From Ampelocalamus luodianensis (lineage: Eukaryota > Streptophyta > Magnoliopsida > Poales > Poaceae): a stretch of DNA of 64,000 nucleotides. The position numbers and the translations under genes were made by a program. Location: NCBI GenBank assembly GCA_036346255.1, contig CM070632.1, positions 17,811,408 to 17,875,407 of the forward strand. Reading direction: 5' to 3'. Below are positions 61,880 to 64,000 of the stretch, piece by piece. Under the pieces are notes generated by a model, which had not been told where the DNA came from, searched no databases, and was given only the letters and a program-made list of their open reading frames with translations. Numbering within the stretch: position 1 is the stretch's first letter; the number at the start of each line of letters is the position of its first letter.

Positions 61880-62160
61880 GTGCCACACCACGCATATCGG
61901 CGTGACAAATGAGTCTTGTCATGCCATTATAAATGGCATGACAGGACTTGTCACCACACCGCTGGGACAACGCCTCTGGAAAGGCTAGGAGGTTGGCGTG
62001 GCAGTATGGTCCTGTCACGCCGGGATAAATGGCGTGGCAGTATGGTCCTGCCATGTCGGGATAAATGGTGTGACAGGACTTGGCACCAGATCTTAGCCCT
62101 TTTCCCGCATCACCTCTGGAACGTTAAGCAATTTGGCATAACAGAAATAGTGCCACGCCG
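61880..62160. repeat. Cluster of GGCGTGACA-type motifs, right side of the MULE
   Basis: Repeated units such as GGCGTGACA, GGCATGACAGGAC, GGCGTGGCAGTATGGTCCTG (twice) and TGTCACGCCGGGATAAATGG (with a CATGTCGGGATAAATGG partner) lie in about 280 bases. The motif is the same as on the left side. Confidence 0.8.
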
Positions 62161-62179
62161 TTGCTTCCCTGGGCTTAAG

Positions 62180-62300
62180 GTTTCAGGATTAAGGTTGAGG
62201 ATTTTTGAGTTTTAGGTCTCAGGGTTTAGGTTTAGGTTTTTAGGTTTCAGGTCTCAGGGTTTAGCTTTAGGGTTTTAGGTTTCAGGGTTTAGGCTTTTCA
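62180..62300. repeat. Degenerate telomere-like TTTAGGG-type repeat
   Basis: About a dozen copies of GTTTAGG/TTTCAGG/GTCTCAGGGTTTAG follow each other. It resembles plant telomere repeat TTTAGGG but is irregular, so it is more likely a local minisatellite. A shorter piece recurs at 63715-63740. Confidence 0.6.
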
Positions 62301-62660
62301 GATCGACTTGACAACCCTGACTCGTTCGTACAATGCATGTTTGATCAATGCATATCGACGCCTATAGCTTAATGCACACAACACATCGATGAAACAGTCT
62401 AGTAGATAAAAGGCAACTGCAATGACGCGTCGACCATTCAGTTACATGTTTTAGGAGATTGAAAATAATTGCGTACAGAAGGGGAAAGTACCGAGATACA
62501 AGTTTCTCCGGCCGTGACTGATGGTAGAAGGTGCCCCGCGCTACCCACATAGACTATTGTACAGGGGGCGCCTCGGACGTAGCTGGTCGTCGTTGTAGTG
62601 GCACACACATATACAACTAGGGTTCGCACAGCAGCATGTGGGATCATAGGAACTTCATAT
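62301..62660. other. Spacer downstream of the GRF remnant
   Basis: The first 30 bases (GCTTTTCAGATCGACTTGAC then AACCCTGA) are repeated at 63744-63773, on the far side of the GRF gene. The remainder is the likely 3' UTR of the leftward GRF gene. Confidence 0.5.
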
Positions 62661-62662
62661 GT

Positions 62663-63134
62663 TCAAGACCTCCTCGTTGCCCCTCTCGCGTTGCATCTGT
62701 TGGCGGAAGTCATCGCTTTGCTCGTTGAGATCGCCAATCCGCGCTCCAACTCAAAGATTCGGTTCCACAATCTATCCAGGTACATCGCAACATGTCGTTC
62801 ATGGGGAGGATCGATCCAGCGGACAAAGTCGCATTTCACCATCTGCTAGAAAGGAGAGTTAACATGGAGGCTCTTTTAGCAGTAACATAAAGCAAACAAC
62901 TTACTAATTGTACTGCAGAGTGTGGGCATCGGAAGAAACATCATCCGCCATTGAAAGGCCCATCCAAGACCTGCACAACAACGTCCTCCCTGTGTGTCCG
63001 CATTTCGGCCACACCGGTTGAGCACGCTTGTTTGGCATTAATCAGTAGTTAGGTCCGAAGTCCTCCCTCTTTTTGAGGGGAAGGTCTTGCTTCGGCGACC
63101 CGGGTTGGAATGGTCCCATTGCTTCGTCTGCCAT
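62663..63134 (-). pseudogene. GRF-type zinc finger gene remnant, two exons
   Basis: Exon 1 (63134-62905) starts MADEAMGPFQPGSPKQDLPL and meets a TGA after DFGPNY. The next pieces in other frames are CPKCG-like (WPKCG), RTHREDVVVQVLDGP and CFFRCPHSAVQL. A GTAAGT donor (62904) and CTAGCAG acceptor (62843) give exon 2 (62842-62663): MVKCDFVRWIDPPHERHVAM and YLDRLWNRIFELER. The order C-x-x-C-G ... FFRCP ... C-x-F-x-R-W-x-D is that of the GRF zinc finger, common in grass proteins. The stop in exon 1 and at least one frameshift imply a broken gene. A TATA box lies on the minus strand at 63226-63220. Confidence 0.68.
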
Positions 63135-63219
63135 GGTATGTTACTGTACGACGGAGAAGATTTTTCTTTCTACGGTTTAGAGGGTCTAGTGGTCCTACTT
63201 TCGGAGCGTGGGGTGTGCA

Positions 63220-63226
63220 TTTTATA
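63220..63226 (-). promoter_or_regulatory. TATA box of the leftward GRF gene
   Basis: On the minus strand GGGCTATAAAATGC lies 86 bases before the ATG at 63134. The same context (GGGCTTATAAAATGG) precedes the rightward frame at 63893. Confidence 0.65.
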
Positions 63227-63276
63227 GCCCACAGAGGGAGGCTTATAAAGAGGGTAATGTGTTAGCTAGCAGCTAC

Positions 63277-63716
63277 GCACAGTGATAATACCAGACGGGG
63301 CTACTTTGCGTAGTGATAAGACCAAATAGGTCAGCTTTGCGCAGTGACAAGACCGAAGAAGACAGTCTTGCGCACTGACAAGACCAGACGGGGCAGTTTT
63401 GCACAGTGACAAGACCAAACGAGCCAACTTTGCGCAATGACAACACCGAAGGAGACAACCTTGCACACTGACAAGACAAGACGGGGCAGCTTTGCGCAGG
63501 GACAGGACCAAACAGGCCAGCATTGGCAGTGAAAAGACCGCATGGGGCAGCTTTGTGCAGTGACAAGACCAAACGGGGCAGCTTTGCGCAGTGATAAGAC
63601 CAAAGGAGACAGCTTTGCGTAGTGACAAGACCACACGGGACAGCTTTACGCAGTGATAAAACCAAAGGAGACAGCCTTGCGCAGTGACAAGACCAAATGA
63701 GACAACTTTGCGCAGT
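63277..63716. repeat. Minisatellite: about fourteen 31-bp units, partly in a three-unit higher-order pattern
   Basis: The consensus is GCAGTGACAAGACCAAACGG followed by GGCAGCTTTGC. Unit variants alternate in sets of three: one with GACGGGGC, one with AAA(T/C)(A/G)GG(T/C)C or GAGCC, and one with GAAG(A/G)AGAC, giving an approximate 93-bp super-period over the first eight units before it decays. No stop codon occurs in any minus frame of most units, and since 31 is not a multiple of three, all three minus frames appear open. Confidence 0.93.
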
Positions 63717-63842
63717 TTAGGGTTTAGGTTAAGGGTTATGCTTTTCAGATCGACTTGACAACACTGATCGCCTCACCACCTTTTCAGAACTAAAATACAT
63801 AACTCTGCATGAAATTGACCACACCATGCCAACCATGGGGCT

Positions 63843-63849
63843 TATAAAA
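63843..63849 (+). promoter_or_regulatory. TATA box of the rightward frame
   Basis: TATAAAA lies 50 bases upstream of the ATG at 63893, in the context GGGCTTATAAAATGGGG. Confidence 0.65.
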
Positions 63850-63892
63850 TGGGGTTCAACTAAACCCAATACTACACAACAGATAACCAGCT

Positions 63893-64000
63893 ATGGACTC
63901 TTCGGCAAACTTCTACACGAAGATGTTGCAGAAGCGTAAGTGGCTTGCGCAGAAGAGGAAACATCTACAATACTTAGATCGAACAATGAAAGATGCTCAA
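63893..64000 (+). CDS. Start of an unrecognised gene, open to the window edge
   Basis: The frame opens MDSSANFYTKMLQKRKWLAQ and continues for 36 codons to the last base with no stop. It is rich in Lys, Gln and Leu and predicted helical. It is preceded at the right distance by a TATA box and points away from the GRF remnant. No domain can be assigned from this length; the rest lies beyond the window. Confidence 0.5.
   Translation, partial: MDSSANFYTKMLQKRKWLAQKRKHLQYLDRTMKDAQ

Larger units (their letters stand above)
56400..62165 (+). mobile_element. Decayed Mutator-like element (MULE) with transposase
   Basis: A mudrA-like transposase frame (58973-61658) lies between two clusters of short GGCGTGACA/TGTCACGCC motifs (56410-56600 and 61880-62160), which I take as subterminal repeats. 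Clean terminal inverted repeats and a 9-bp target duplication were not found, so both ends are approximate. Upstream of the transposase the element holds a GC-rich leader (56640-56960), a possible nested hAT-like remnant and AT-rich DNA. Confidence 0.6.

Noticed and set aside
62180..62300. Telomere-like repeat considered as an interstitial telomere
   Set aside because: The TTTAGGG register is irregular and mixed with TTTCAGG and GTCTCAGGG, so it is more likely a local minisatellite.
63266..63665. Three long minus-strand frames
   Set aside because: They are produced by the 31-bp tandem repeat, not by a gene; listed only as an oddity.
63277..63716. Regular repeat array considered as CRISPR
   Set aside because: Units are contiguous with no unique spacers and the genome is a plant nucleus.
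1..64000. Search for tRNA and rRNA genes
   Set aside because: No cloverleaf with A and B boxes and no rRNA-like sequence was noticed by reading; only tRNA-complementary primer-binding sites are present.

Overview
The window is plant nuclear DNA from a grass, most likely Oryza or a close relative. It has one intron-rich gene of a conserved eukaryotic family, many nested Ty3/gypsy LTR retrotransposons, MITEs with textbook target-site duplications, a CACTA element, a MULE with a mudrA-like transposase, and GC-rich islands typical of grasses. Nothing looks bacterial or viral.

Layout. 1-7975 is a long LTR-type gypsy segment into which a 3.9-kb CACTA transposon (2483-6365, TSD TTT) inserted; the CACTA carries broken exons of a class-3 lipase gene and of a VPS8-like gene. 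7976-10470 holds a GC-rich leftward open frame and two MITEs. 10474-14188 is the only clearly intact host gene: a 12-exon GDT1-like (UPF0016) membrane cation/proton exchanger of 232 residues. 14847-52600 is a nested block built around Tat-lineage gypsy elements read leftward: LTR at left, antisense ORF at 30.0-32.3 kb, integrase at 33-34 kb, protease-RT-RNase H at 40-42 kb, gag at 43-45.6 kb, PBS at 45.7 kb and a second, split LTR. Inserted into it are a chromovirus LTR with an integrase-chromodomain fragment (19.4-23.5 kb), an LTR element with TSD TTAAG (24.2-29.9 kb), a non-autonomous gypsy (35.0-40.1 kb), a LINE 3' end (42.1-43.3 kb) and a 5.6-kb LTR-type segment (46.3-51.9 kb) carrying a large array of short palindromes. 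52.9-56.3 kb is a GC-rich island and intergenic DNA with a Stowaway MITE that hosts a solo LTR.

56.4-62.2 kb is a decayed MULE: its transposase frame has several stops and frameshifts but keeps the DNA-binding, DDE, SWIM and zinc-knuckle regions, and clusters of GGCGTGACA-type motifs lie on both sides. At 62.6-64.0 kb there is a leftward GRF zinc-finger gene remnant and a rightward open frame that leaves the window, each with its own TATA box, separated by fourteen 31-bp tandem repeats.

Except for the GDT1-like gene the window does not form a cooperating gene set. Its interest lies in transposon structure: gene capture, antisense ORFs inside retrotransposons, hairpin arrays in LTRs, and a repeat-filled divergent promoter.
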